A DNA stretch of 64,000 nucleotides from Candidatus Zhuqueibacterota bacterium. Lineage in GTDB: Bacteria > Zhuqueibacterota > Zhuqueibacteria > Residuimicrobiales > Krinioviventaceae. The DNA lies in the NCBI GenBank assembly GCA_016934825.1, contig JAFGSB010000041.1, positions 1-64,000 of the forward strand, in the 5' to 3' direction. Within the stretch, counting starts at the first letter, position 1; each line of letters opens with the position of its first letter. Both the position numbers and the translations under genes were made by a program. The notes under the pieces were generated by a model that saw only the letters and a list, made by a program, of their open reading frames with translations, was not told where the DNA came from and ran no database searches. Of the stretch, positions 18,116 to 29,985 are shown one piece after another.

Positions 18116-20017
18116 CTAATTATTTGTTTCATCCAACTTTTTTTTCAAATATTCCAGCTTGGTTTTATAATATTCATTGTCAGGTTGTTTTTCCTGCAAC
18201 AATTCAAATACATTAATGGCTTTTGCATATTGACCCTGTGCCGCATAAATCTCGCCCAAGGTCGGTGTTACAAACTTGTCCTTGGGAGAGGTACTTGGTT
18301 CCGGTTCGGTTCTTACCGCTTGTGACTCCTTTTTTTCAACTTCCGGCTGTTCGGGTGTCAAATCCGGAAATTCCGTTTCCTCCGGTTCCGGCTGTTGAGA
18401 TTCTTTTTGTTCTGCCGTTGCAGCCGCAGTATCTTCTAAAATATCATCATATATAGCTTTATGTGCCTCCGGTTCTTCCTCCTCATCCGATTCACCCAAA
18501 CCGGCTAAAAACTGGCCCAATTTTTCCTCTTCCTCATCAAAATCTTTCTGATCATAATCCTGCATATGCACAACGCCGGTTTCCAGGTCCTCACCGGATT
18601 CATCTTCCTCAAATGCTAAAAAACCTTCGGGAATTTCCGGTTCTTCTGTAGATTGCTCGGTCAATTCGTCCTCCCGCTGTATGGATATTCTCTCCGCTTC
18701 ATCCGCTCCGTTTATAATCATGTCCTCAGGAGTAAGATCCGGAATATTTTCTTTTTCACTTTCATCTTCATACTGCGACATGATCTCATCGGAGACGTCA
18801 TCCATTTCTTCTTCAGGTATACTGAAAATATCATCGTTTGTCTCTTCATCTGCAATAGGAATTTCCGGTTTTTCCTCCTGTTGTTCCAACTGGCTGCGGG
18901 TCTCCATTTCTTTTCTTTCATCTTCGTCCATACCCGGACTGAAAATTCCATCCAATATATTCGAATATCTTTCTTTTTGTTCCTGATATTTTTCCGGTGA
19001 AAAATCCGGTTCTTTTGCTGCCTTTGTAAATGTATCGAGATCGATTTCATCTGCCGGTTCGTTATCTTCCTCTACAACTTCGTTTGTACCGGGGAACCCG
19101 GAAATTTCGGCGTCCTCGTCCGCTTCTATGGTATCAATTTCTGCCCCGGCAGATTCATCCTGTTCTATTGTCGTGCCGCTGTCACCGGCGAAACCAAAAA
19201 CCGATTCATCTTCCTCACCCAGGGAAAATGCATCCGATCCCATATCGCTTTTTTGTTCTTGTTTTGTATCTGCAATTGTATCATACTGTTCTTCCTGATC
19301 ATACTCATCGGACTCACCGGCCCGGCTTTGTTCATCGACAAAGGATTCAAATGAGGTATCGCCCTCAGGTTCAAACAAAGCGTCAACGGTTTCATCCGAT
19401 AATCCGCTTTCAATGGCTTTTTCCTGTTCATCCGGCTCGTATGAATCGGTTACGTCCTCTTCAAAATTACCAGCGAACAGAGATTCGATCTCCTCATCTG
19501 TTTCCTGAGTGTTAAGATCGGATTTGAATAAATTCTCAATAGAATTGTCATTTATCTCCAGTTCGGATTCAGTTTCTGACGCTGACATCCCGGGAGTATC
19601 ATGCTCTTGTTTCCCGGTTTGAGTATCCGGGCTTACTGACCGAACGTGCGTTTCAAGAGGATCAATTTGATGTATTTTTCTGATACTTGATTCCGCGGTT
19701 TTACTCCACCCCAATTGCGCCATTAATTCGGCAAACATCTTGTGGGCCAATAAATATTTCGGATCGATGGAAAGTACTTTTTTTAATTGTTTTTCCGCAT
19801 GTTCAAATTCTTCTTTTTGGAAAAAACATTTTGCTAGGATTAAGTAACCCGTGGAATAATTGGGGTGAAATTCCAGCCCCCTGTCACATATTTGAATGGC
19901 CTGATCGACATTATTATTTTTTAAATAATTTTCAGCCAATCGTGCAAAAAGTATGGAATTGGGATTATCACCCATACGTCTTTGCAGCCATTTTATTTCA
20001 TCTGTATTGTTCTTCAT
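18116..20017 (-). CDS. TPR protein with a long acidic low-complexity linker
   Basis: N-terminal TPRs, about 400 aa of E/D-rich sequence, C-terminal TPR (TPTLGEIYAAQGQYAKAINVFELLQEKQPDN). Confidence 0.8.
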   Translation of the reverse strand: MKNNTDEIKWLQRRMGDNPNSILFARLAENYLKNNNVDQAIQICDRGLEFHPNYSTGYLILAKCFFQKEEFEHAEKQLKKVLSIDPKYLLAHKMFAELMAQLGWSKTAESSIRKIHQIDPLETHVRSVSPDTQTGKQEHDTPGMSASETESELEINDNSIENLFKSDLNTQETDEEIESLFAGNFEEDVTDSYEPDEQEKAIESGLSDETVDALFEPEGDTSFESFVDEQSRAGESDEYDQEEQYDTIADTKQEQKSDMGSDAFSLGEEDESVFGFAGDSGTTIEQDESAGAEIDTIEADEDAEISGFPGTNEVVEEDNEPADEIDLDTFTKAAKEPDFSPEKYQEQKERYSNILDGIFSPGMDEDERKEMETRSQLEQQEEKPEIPIADEETNDDIFSIPEEEMDDVSDEIMSQYEDESEKENIPDLTPEDMIINGADEAERISIQREDELTEQSTEEPEIPEGFLAFEEDESGEDLETGVVHMQDYDQKDFDEEEEKLGQFLAGLGESDEEEEPEAHKAIYDDILEDTAAATAEQKESQQPEPEETEFPDLTPEQPEVEKKESQAVRTEPEPSTSPKDKFVTPTLGEIYAAQGQYAKAINVFELLQEKQPDNEYYKTKLEYLKKKLDETNN

Positions 20018-20146
20018 TACATTAAGCTCCCCTTAATATACAGGGCTAATCATGTGTATCGCTTTATATTTGACAAATTTAATTTACAATTTACTGATTA
20101 ATTTTACAACATATTTAACAATATTATGATAAATTCCCGCAAATTT

Positions 20147-20662
20147 TTACCAACCGGAAACCGTTTTATTTAAAATCTCTTCACTAATTTTTTCTATCGC
20201 TTCGCTGACTGCATCGAGACGGCCGTCAGCGCCCGCTGACGGATCATATGTTCCAAATTGTGTCAATCTTTCATCCCACATGGTTTGTCGTTTCACCTGG
20301 TCGGTACACTTGACTTTTACAGTTAAATATATTTTTAAATCCTGCACCTCTTCCTGACGGGTAAATGCGCCGGCGCGGTCATCAATACGAATGATCGAAC
20401 CCTCCAGTACCACATCAGCCCCGCTTCTGTCCGCAATTTTTAATGATCCGTCTCTGTTAAATTCTTCTATAACCATATCCGTCAATTCTTCGGATATGCC
20501 GAATTCAGCGGTTCTATTGTCAAACAGGGGGACGGCGACTGTTTTCAAATGCGACGGCAGCGAACCCGAAAAAGAATAAAAACCGCATTCTAAGAACAAA
20601 AGACAAATTGCACATAATGTGCCAAAAACACATACATTTTTTTGATTTTTACAGGTCCTCAT
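20147..20662 (-). CDS. lptE: LPS-assembly lipoprotein LptE-like
   Basis: Lipoprotein signal (LFLECGFYSFSGSLPSHLKTVAVPLFDNRTAEFGISEELTDMVIEEFNRDGSLKIAD), typical LptE layout. Confidence 0.8.
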   Translation of the reverse strand: MRTCKNQKNVCVFGTLCAICLLFLECGFYSFSGSLPSHLKTVAVPLFDNRTAEFGISEELTDMVIEEFNRDGSLKIADRSGADVVLEGSIIRIDDRAGAFTRQEEVQDLKIYLTVKVKCTDQVKRQTMWDERLTQFGTYDPSAGADGRLDAVSEAIEKISEEILNKTVSGW

Positions 20663-21851
20663 TCCTCAGCCCGTATTGATTAATTTTCCGATATAATGTT
20701 CTTTCACTCAATCCCAATATCTTTGCGGCTTTTCTTTTATTGCCGCCGGTTTTGTTCAGGGTGGTTTTGATCATCTCTTTTTCCATATCGGCAACAGATT
20801 TTTCAGATTCCGAACCGTTACTATTCTCCTGCATATGGAAATATTCATTCGGCAGTTCTTCCCGCCACGCGCCGAGGCGGTAGCGGCTTGACGTACCGGA
20901 TAAAATTAACTCGCGCAATTGCGCGATCTCACTTTTGATCTCAAGCAGTACCCGGATTAAAAATTCCCGTTCAACATCATCCTTTGGCTTTTGTAGCGGA
21001 ACCGGTAAACGTTTATCCATTGGTTCATGAAATTTAATGTACTTTTCCAGGGTATGTTCGTTAATCCGTTTACCCCGCTCAAGCACGATCATCTTTTCCA
21101 CTAAATTTTTCAATTCACGAATATTTCCCGGCCAGTGATATTCCTGCATCAGGAACAACGCATCATCGGTAAAACCTTCAAATTCAATCAAATTTTCCCG
21201 GCTAAAATCCTTTGCAAACCTGGGGACCAAAACACGAATATCCTCACGGCGTTCTCGCAGACTCGGTACGGGGACATGAAGCGCGTTCAACCGGTAATAT
21301 AAATCCTCGCGGAAATTTCCATTTTTTACTTCTTTCTCAAGGTCCCTGTTCGTTGCCGCAATAAAACGTATATCCACTTTGTGAAGCTGCGAGCCTCCAA
21401 CCCTTAAAAATTCCCTTTCTTCCAGTACCCTTAATAGTTTAACTTGAATTGATGTCGGAAGTTCACCAATTTCATCCAAAAAAATACTGCCCGTATCGGC
21501 CAGTTCAAAATATCCCTTTCTCGGACCAATCGCGCCCGTGAAAGATCCTTTTTCATGGCCGAACAATTCCGATTCCAGGATACCTTCCGGTATTGCCCCG
21601 CAATTTACCGTGATCAGCGGGGCGTGACTTCTTTTACTCAGCATATGTACCGCTTTGGCCACAAGTTCCTTGCCGGTCCCGCTTTCACCCGTAATCAAAA
21701 CGGATATATCGGTGGTCGCGATCTGCTCAATCGTTTCGATCAACTGCCGAACCCGATCGGAATTACCAAGAATTCCCACCTTCTGCTGTATTTCACGCCA
21801 GGTTTCGTAACGGGAATAATCTTCTACTATAACGTTCCGGGATTCAGACAC
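20649..21851 (-). CDS. Sigma-54-dependent transcriptional activator (AAA+ and Fis-type HTH, no receiver)
   Basis: GESGTGKELVAKAVH, GSFTGA loop, FLDEIGELP, RFIAATNRDLE, C-terminal KRKAAKILGLSERTLYRKI. Confidence 0.93.
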   Translation of the reverse strand: MSESRNVIVEDYSRYETWREIQQKVGILGNSDRVRQLIETIEQIATTDISVLITGESGTGKELVAKAVHMLSKRSHAPLITVNCGAIPEGILESELFGHEKGSFTGAIGPRKGYFELADTGSIFLDEIGELPTSIQVKLLRVLEEREFLRVGGSQLHKVDIRFIAATNRDLEKEVKNGNFREDLYYRLNALHVPVPSLRERREDIRVLVPRFAKDFSRENLIEFEGFTDDALFLMQEYHWPGNIRELKNLVEKMIVLERGKRINEHTLEKYIKFHEPMDKRLPVPLQKPKDDVEREFLIRVLLEIKSEIAQLRELILSGTSSRYRLGAWREELPNEYFHMQENSNGSESEKSVADMEKEMIKTTLNKTGGNKRKAAKILGLSERTLYRKINQYGLRNEDL

Positions 21852-21874
21852 GTTTTTTCTCCAGGTTTTTATCG

Positions 21875-22801
21875 TTATTGTAGTTCATATTTTTTGAAAT
21901 AATCTATCGTTTCTTCAAGTCCTTTTTCCAGGGTGTATGAAGGTTTCCAACCCAGTTCTTTTTCTGCTTTTTTATACGAAATCACGCTTCGGAATTGTTC
22001 TCCATCCTTTGCCGGGCCATGTTTTGCTTCAATTTGACTATTTGCCGCCTTGCGCAAACTGTCATATAATGTATTGACGGTTGTTTCCCGGGAGGTCCCG
22101 ATATTGAATATATTAGATTCTTTTTGCTGCAAGGACAACAAACTACCCTTTACCACATCCTTTACATAGACAAAATCGCGTGTCTGCTCACCTGAACCGT
22201 TTATGACCGGCTGATGATTCTCCAGTATCATTTTGGTAAAAATGGCCACAACACCCGCTTCGCCAAACGGATTTTGCCTTGGGCCGTACACATTTGCGTA
22301 TCTTAATGCGGTATATTTTATTCCATAATTCAACGCGTAAAAAAACAAATATTTCTCACCCACAAGCTTTGTAATGCCGTAGGGACTGTAAGGCTGGAGT
22401 TTATGTTCTTCATCAGCGGGGAAATAATCCTGCTCTCCGTATATAGCACCACCGGAAGAAGAAAATATGACTTTTTTCACTCCATATTTAACAGCATTTT
22501 GCAGAATATTAATAAAACCGATTACATTGTTCCTGGCGTCAAAAATAGGGTCTTCCACGGATCTGCGCACATCCATTTGGGCCGCCTGGTGATTGACCAC
22601 ATCAAATGAATGACGCTGAAAAACCTCCTCAACTTCGGCATCCTGAATATTGGCGCATATAAATTCTGCGCCGCGGTTAACATTCTGTATTCTTCCCGTT
22701 GAAAGGTCATCAATGATTACAACATCATGCCCCGCGTCAATATAAGCGTCAACGATATGTGAGCCTATAAATCCCGCGCCTCCGGTTACGAGTATTTTCA
22801 T
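21875..22801 (-). CDS. NAD-dependent epimerase/dehydratase (UDP-glucose 4-epimerase-like)
   Basis: MKILVTGGAGFIGSHIVDAYIDAGHDVVIIDDLSTG, SSSGGAIYG, YGITKLVGEKYLFFY; ATGA overlap with purD. Confidence 0.9.
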   Translation of the reverse strand: MKILVTGGAGFIGSHIVDAYIDAGHDVVIIDDLSTGRIQNVNRGAEFICANIQDAEVEEVFQRHSFDVVNHQAAQMDVRRSVEDPIFDARNNVIGFINILQNAVKYGVKKVIFSSSGGAIYGEQDYFPADEEHKLQPYSPYGITKLVGEKYLFFYALNYGIKYTALRYANVYGPRQNPFGEAGVVAIFTKMILENHQPVINGSGEQTRDFVYVKDVVKGSLLSLQQKESNIFNIGTSRETTVNTLYDSLRKAANSQIEAKHGPAKDGEQFRSVISYKKAEKELGWKPSYTLEKGLEETIDYFKKYELQ

Positions 22802-24081
22802 TCTGATCTCCTCCAATTTGCAAGTGCCCGTGCAGCAATATCTTTACGGTAATATGCGCCGTCAAAGGCAATTTTCCCGACCGCCCTGTAAACGGTATCG
22901 ACGGCGCTTTTTATATCCGTCCCCATCGCGGTCACACCTAAAACCCGGCCGCCCGATGTAACAATCCTGTCGTCATCCCATTTTGTGCCGGCATGAAAAA
23001 CAATGACATCTTCTTCGATTCTGCCATCCAGTCCGAATATTTGTTTTCCTTTTTCATATTTTTCGGGATACCCGCCCGAAGCGATTACCACGCAAACAGC
23101 CGCACCGGATTCATTTTCCCAGACAAAATCCTTCAAAGTTCCGTCTCTGGACGCCATCATGGCTTCGAGCAGATCGCTTTTTGCCAGGGGTAAAACCGCC
23201 TGAGTTTCCGGATCGCCGAAACGGCAGTTATACTCCAATACTTTCGGCCCCTCGGATGTCATCATCAGCCCGGCATACAAAACACCCTTATAGGGACGTC
23301 CTTCCAGTGCCAGCCCCTTTATTGTGGGCTCCATTATTTCTTTTTTTATCCGCTCCATCATCGCCTGACTGATGTGCGGAGTGGGTGCGTATGCGCCCAT
23401 GCCGCCCGTATTTGGGCCTTCATCATTGTCAAAAATTCTTTTGTGGTCCTGTGACGGCACCAGGTAAACCAGGGTTTCACCGTCGGCTATGGCCAGAACA
23501 GAAACCTCGTAACCGGTCAGGCATTCTTCGATAATCACTTTACGTCCGGCCGCGCCGAATGCGTTTTTTTTCATGATGAGATCAAGCGCTTCATAGGCCT
23601 TTTCCCTATCATTACAAACGATCGCACCCTTGCCTGCCGCGAGCCCGTCCGCCTTGACGACAATAGGTATATCGGCATTTTTTAAAAATTTTTTAGCTTG
23701 TTCATAGTCTACAAACTCACGGTACCCGGCTGTCGGAATATCATATTTATTCATAATATATTTGGCAAACGCCTTGCTCCCCTCCAATTCGGCTGCTTTT
23801 TTGCTCGGGCCGAATATCGGCATGCCGTTTTTTTCAAATTCATCAACTACCCCGTTTACAAGCGGAACCTCGGGACCCACAACGGTATAATTTATGTTTT
23901 CCTTAACGGCGTACTTTAATAACCCGTCAAAATCCGTTACCGGGATATCTTCACATACCGCGTCCCGGGATATGCCCGCATTGCCCGGCGCGCAATAAAC
24001 TTTTGTCACCAGTTTACTTTGTTTTAATTTCCATACCAGCGCGTGTTCACGTCCTCCTCCGCCTATGACCAATACATTCAT
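22798..24081 (-). CDS. purD: Phosphoribosylamine--glycine ligase
   Basis: MNVLVIGGGGREHALVWKLKQS, VKADGLAAGKGAIV, GGMGAYAPTP, VLEYNCRFGDPETQAVLP; start refined to 24081. Confidence 0.96.
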   Translation of the reverse strand: MNVLVIGGGGREHALVWKLKQSKLVTKVYCAPGNAGISRDAVCEDIPVTDFDGLLKYAVKENINYTVVGPEVPLVNGVVDEFEKNGMPIFGPSKKAAELEGSKAFAKYIMNKYDIPTAGYREFVDYEQAKKFLKNADIPIVVKADGLAAGKGAIVCNDREKAYEALDLIMKKNAFGAAGRKVIIEECLTGYEVSVLAIADGETLVYLVPSQDHKRIFDNDEGPNTGGMGAYAPTPHISQAMMERIKKEIMEPTIKGLALEGRPYKGVLYAGLMMTSEGPKVLEYNCRFGDPETQAVLPLAKSDLLEAMMASRDGTLKDFVWENESGAAVCVVIASGGYPEKYEKGKQIFGLDGRIEEDVIVFHAGTKWDDDRIVTSGGRVLGVTAMGTDIKSAVDTVYRAVGKIAFDGAYYRKDIAARALANWRRSE

Positions 24082-24152
24082 TTTTTTCCCTTTATCATTT
24101 TTCTTCTTCCGGAATTCATTCACCGGTTTTATATTGTGCCGGCTGCCGGTGT

Positions 24153-26243
<2,091 letters not shown>

Positions 26244-26296
26244 AAATAGTCAATTTTGTTTATTTCGTATTAAAAAATGATTAAAACTATGCCGAC

Positions 26297-26325
26297 AATA
26301 TACTACAGATATGACAAATTGTCAA
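26297..26325 (-). promoter_or_regulatory. Sigma-70-type promoter for uvrB
   Basis: Minus strand TTGACA-N17-TATATT, 54 bp upstream of the uvrB start; the -35 box is embedded in TGACAA-A-TTGTCA (26312-26324). Confidence 0.6.
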
Positions 26326-26621
26326 GCATGAAAAAGGTGTGACATGGTTAAATGTCCGCATAAATACTTTACACAAACAAAGTCGATTAAATTTAATATA
26401 TAAAAAAATTCCCTAATTTCCCCGGGAAAAATCAAATACCCGGATTTTTTTATTCTACCGGCAGTTTATATATTTCATTCGAACCGGTTGGATGTATTTC
26501 GCACGTAAAAAGAATGAAAAAAATAAAAAAGTGTTGTATGCTAATCAGCAAAATATTATATTTTTTTATTTACACCCTCTAAAAAATATCTCTTTTCTTG
26601 TATATAAACAGCAATAATTTA

Positions 26622-26638
26622 TTGGCACATTCATTGCT
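26622..26638 (+). promoter_or_regulatory. Candidate sigma-54 (-24/-12) promoter
   Basis: tTGGCACattcaTTGCT: GG and GC separated by exactly 10 bp; about 110 bp upstream of the CDS at 26751. Confidence 0.6.
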
Positions 26639-26750
26639 AATAGCTATATAATATCTTGAAATTTTTTAAATCGATGAGCTATAAACATTTCGTCATTTTT
26701 AAGCACTTCCTAAGTATAGAATTATAATATATATATAACCCAGTATAATT

Positions 26751-29111
26751 ATGCGCTTTGATCACAGATTTTTCTTCCTGATTCATTCATTTATCCTTTT
26801 TACTTTTTTCCCACTACAGAACCTTTTTCCCCGGGATGAAGGACAAACAAGGGCGCTCTGGATAACACGCTGGGATTATCAAACCCCCTCGGATCTGCAA
26901 AAAATAATCACAAACGCCAAAGAATTTCATTTTAATGTTTTACTTTTCCAGGTACGCGGTAATGCAACGGTATCCTATCCGTCAAAAATTGAACCCTGGT
27001 CGGCGGAATTTGAATTTCAGAATCCGGGGTGGGACCCGCTGCGGATTGCGATAGACCTTGCTCACGCCCAGGGTATTGAATGTCATGCCTGGATAAATGT
27101 TTTCCCGGGCTGGAGGGGACAGGAACTCCCGGCCCCGGCGCAGCAGCTTTACAATACACACCGCGACTGGTTTATGATGGATGAATACGGAAATTCCCAG
27201 CAATTAAACAGTCATTATGTCTGGCTGTCCCCGACACATCCGGAGGTACAGGAATATCTACTCAAAGTATGCGCCGAAATTTACCGGAATTACGACATTG
27301 ACGGTCTGCATCTGGATTATATTCGTTTCCCTGGCACCGGTTATTCTTACGACCCTCTTTCGCTGAGATTATTCAAAGTCCAAACCGGTTTCTCACCTGC
27401 TGAACAACCGTTTTCCTGGAGCAACTGGAGGCGCGAAGCGATCAACTCCTTTATCAGCACTTTATACAACGCGTTGAAAAATCATAATCCGGATATAATT
27501 TTGAGCGCTTCCGTAGTAGGCGATTATTACCGGGGCAGCCGGGTGCTGTTGCAGGACAGTCATGGCTGGTTGGCGCGGGGTATTATTGATGTCATTTATC
27601 CCATGATCTATACAACCGATAATGTTCTCTACAAACGTGAACTTTTGGAGCACCTTTATAACGCGCATAACCGGCATGTTTACCCGGGAATAAAATGTGA
27701 GAATTCCGACCAGCTTAAATCACAACTGGTGCTGGCCTCCGAATTGGAATGTCCCGGTGTTGCCGTTTTTTCTTACAGCCTGCTTTTCCCGAACCATTTT
27801 CCGGATTATTCCCTGACCAGCGCCATTTCATCCGTATGGGGCAATACAGAAAATACATCTGCGCTTCCCTGGAAAAAATATGTGGGCGATTCGCAGGGGC
27901 CAACAATCACCGAAGTAAAAACGGTGCCCGCAAATCTGAGAACGAATAATCAATTCAAAATCGCGGCCCATATTATCGACCCGTCCGGCGTTTATGATGA
28001 CAATACCGGCTCGGAGGGTAAGGGGATATATCTGATTTACGATAAAAACTGGCCCCCGGCAGACGGAATTGAAATTAAAATGAGCCCGGTTAAAAATTCC
28101 AAAGACTGGTACATAACCGACAAACCCATTCCCCCCCAAAATATCGGTTTGAACTATCGGTGCCGAATTTTCGCCTGGGATAACTTTTTTGTATCATCCG
28201 AGCATCCGAAAAGAAATTTGGGATATAGTGATATCTGGTCATTTTCAATTCTGCTGCCCGGAGAAAACTTTATCTCCGCGGGACAGTTTGGCCCCGTACT
28301 CTGGCAGCCTTCCGATATTCTTGTGGACGCCGATTCAAAAATTTGGGTCGGCTGCGCACTTAAATATCCGCTTGTTGTTGTTCTGCCAAATGGATACGAG
28401 TCCGACTTATCACCCATCACAAAAGGACGCGATGAAAAAGGTGAAGAACTGTTTCTGAACGCCGTTTCAAGCCTGGCGCTCTCACCGTTGGGCTTTATCT
28501 GCGCCGTTGATCCGCAGAATCCGTATCTCATTTACCGTTTCGACGAAAAAACCGGCAAATCCCTTAACGGAATAAAAATAAATTTTCCCGCCGGTGCAAT
28601 AGACTGCGACGGAAACGGAAACATATTTATAATGGAAAGAAGTTCGACCCGCTGGCATATACTCGATAAAAACGGCAAAGAGTATAAAGGCGGGCCCTTT
28701 GGAGGAGGTCATATCGGCAATGATATAGCCGTGCTTGATGACGGCGTCTCGGTATTTATCAGCAATAAAAGCACAAACAGTATTCAACTCTGGCACGGCG
28801 CCATAGCTGGTAACAGTGCGAGATTCTGGCGCGGTACGGATCCCCCGGCTGTTGACGTCGGTCTTGGGCAAATCCAGATCCACAAATCGGATTATGTTCA
28901 TATATCACACAGTCGACGCGGAATTATCACCATATTTGACCGCACCGGATATCCGGTCGAACATCTGGCCGGCGGCGATCCGCCGCTAAATGCGCCCAAA
29001 AATATCGGTATAAATCAGAATAATGATACCCTTTATGTTATGGAATCATCCGGCGTCGGACCGACGAGGCTGATAAAATGGGTGAAAAAAAACAATAAAG
29101 AAGAAAAGTAA
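26751..29111 (+). CDS. GHL10 (DUF187-like) glycosyl-hydrolase-like protein with C-terminal propeller-like region
   Basis: TRALWITRWDYQTPSDLQKIITNAKEFHFNVLLFQVRGNATVSYPSKIEPWS, WINVFPGW, DGLHLDYIRFPG; C-terminal NHL-like repeats. Confidence 0.82.
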   Translation: MRFDHRFFFLIHSFILFTFFPLQNLFPRDEGQTRALWITRWDYQTPSDLQKIITNAKEFHFNVLLFQVRGNATVSYPSKIEPWSAEFEFQNPGWDPLRIAIDLAHAQGIECHAWINVFPGWRGQELPAPAQQLYNTHRDWFMMDEYGNSQQLNSHYVWLSPTHPEVQEYLLKVCAEIYRNYDIDGLHLDYIRFPGTGYSYDPLSLRLFKVQTGFSPAEQPFSWSNWRREAINSFISTLYNALKNHNPDIILSASVVGDYYRGSRVLLQDSHGWLARGIIDVIYPMIYTTDNVLYKRELLEHLYNAHNRHVYPGIKCENSDQLKSQLVLASELECPGVAVFSYSLLFPNHFPDYSLTSAISSVWGNTENTSALPWKKYVGDSQGPTITEVKTVPANLRTNNQFKIAAHIIDPSGVYDDNTGSEGKGIYLIYDKNWPPADGIEIKMSPVKNSKDWYITDKPIPPQNIGLNYRCRIFAWDNFFVSSEHPKRNLGYSDIWSFSILLPGENFISAGQFGPVLWQPSDILVDADSKIWVGCALKYPLVVVLPNGYESDLSPITKGRDEKGEELFLNAVSSLALSPLGFICAVDPQNPYLIYRFDEKTGKSLNGIKINFPAGAIDCDGNGNIFIMERSSTRWHILDKNGKEYKGGPFGGGHIGNDIAVLDDGVSVFISNKSTNSIQLWHGAIAGNSARFWRGTDPPAVDVGLGQIQIHKSDYVHISHSRRGIITIFDRTGYPVEHLAGGDPPLNAPKNIGINQNNDTLYVMESSGVGPTRLIKWVKKNNKEEK

Positions 29112-29127
29112 TAAGGGTAACTTTAAA

Positions 29128-29985
29128 TCAGCGGGTCATTAATATGGAACAGGGTAAATTTTGTAAGGCCAGTTCAAGGTTATGAGGGAACAGCCTGTCC
29201 CACAGATCGAGCTTGCTTCTGGGACCATGCAAAATAAACAAATCGGCTTTTATTTCGCGCGTAAAATCCAGGGTAACGGAACGTGATTTCTCATACAAAC
29301 ACCGGGTATTATAAGCAATACCGGAAAAATCAAATTGCGACAAAAACTTTTTGAGCTGATAATCCTCTTTTTTATAAATATCCTTTATTTTTTGCGTATT
29401 ATTGAACATCCCCTTTTTATCTTCCAGTTCCGGTTCACGGAATGTATGTGTAAAATACAGGTCCTTGGTGCCGACTTCCATACCGATATCGATCGCGACC
29501 TTAACCGCAAGCGAAGCTACCTGATCATATTCAACCGCGCAATGGATCTTTTGTATGGGCTGGGGTTTGACCTGCGGATCGGTCATTAATAAAACAGAGC
29601 ACGGCGCGTTCCGCGCAATGGTCCTCGCAACCGATCCGATATAGTATTTTAAAAATCCCTCTTTTTTCAAAGCCCCGGCTACAATCAGATCAGCATTATA
29701 TTCATTGGCAACATCGATCAATACGTCTGCCGGATGCCCGTTCCTCACAAAACAGATGGGCGGATGATCCCGAAAATCCGACCGATCTATCGCCTCCTCG
29801 AGTTTACTGCGTTCGGACGGGGTTTCTTCGCCGACATGAATGATGATCGGCCATGTGCCCAGCAGTTTCAATAAACGATACGATTCATTTAACACAGCCG
29901 TTAGACGGGGTGAAAAAGCCGCGGCAACAACCGCTTTTTTAAAAACAGGCTCGCTGTATTCGCTTTGTATTTTATTGCTCTTCAT
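29128..29985 (-). CDS. Tandem universal stress protein (UspA-like)
   Basis: YNADLIVAGALKKEGFLKYYIGSVARTIARNAPCSVLLM and second-domain end IKADLFILHGP...LPCSILMTR. Confidence 0.8.
   Translation of the reverse strand: MKSNKIQSEYSEPVFKKAVVAAAFSPRLTAVLNESYRLLKLLGTWPIIIHVGEETPSERSKLEEAIDRSDFRDHPPICFVRNGHPADVLIDVANEYNADLIVAGALKKEGFLKYYIGSVARTIARNAPCSVLLMTDPQVKPQPIQKIHCAVEYDQVASLAVKVAIDIGMEVGTKDLYFTHTFREPELEDKKGMFNNTQKIKDIYKKEDYQLKKFLSQFDFSGIAYNTRCLYEKSRSVTLDFTREIKADLFILHGPRSKLDLWDRLFPHNLELALQNLPCSILMTR

Noticed and set aside
18653-19515. Plus-strand and alternate-frame ORFs in the acidic TPR gene
   Set aside because: Low-complexity acidic codons open other frames; no independent support.
26401-26450. 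cccCGGG...cCCGGattttttt as a terminator
   Set aside because: Located in a divergent intergenic region upstream of both genes; arms short and poorly paired.
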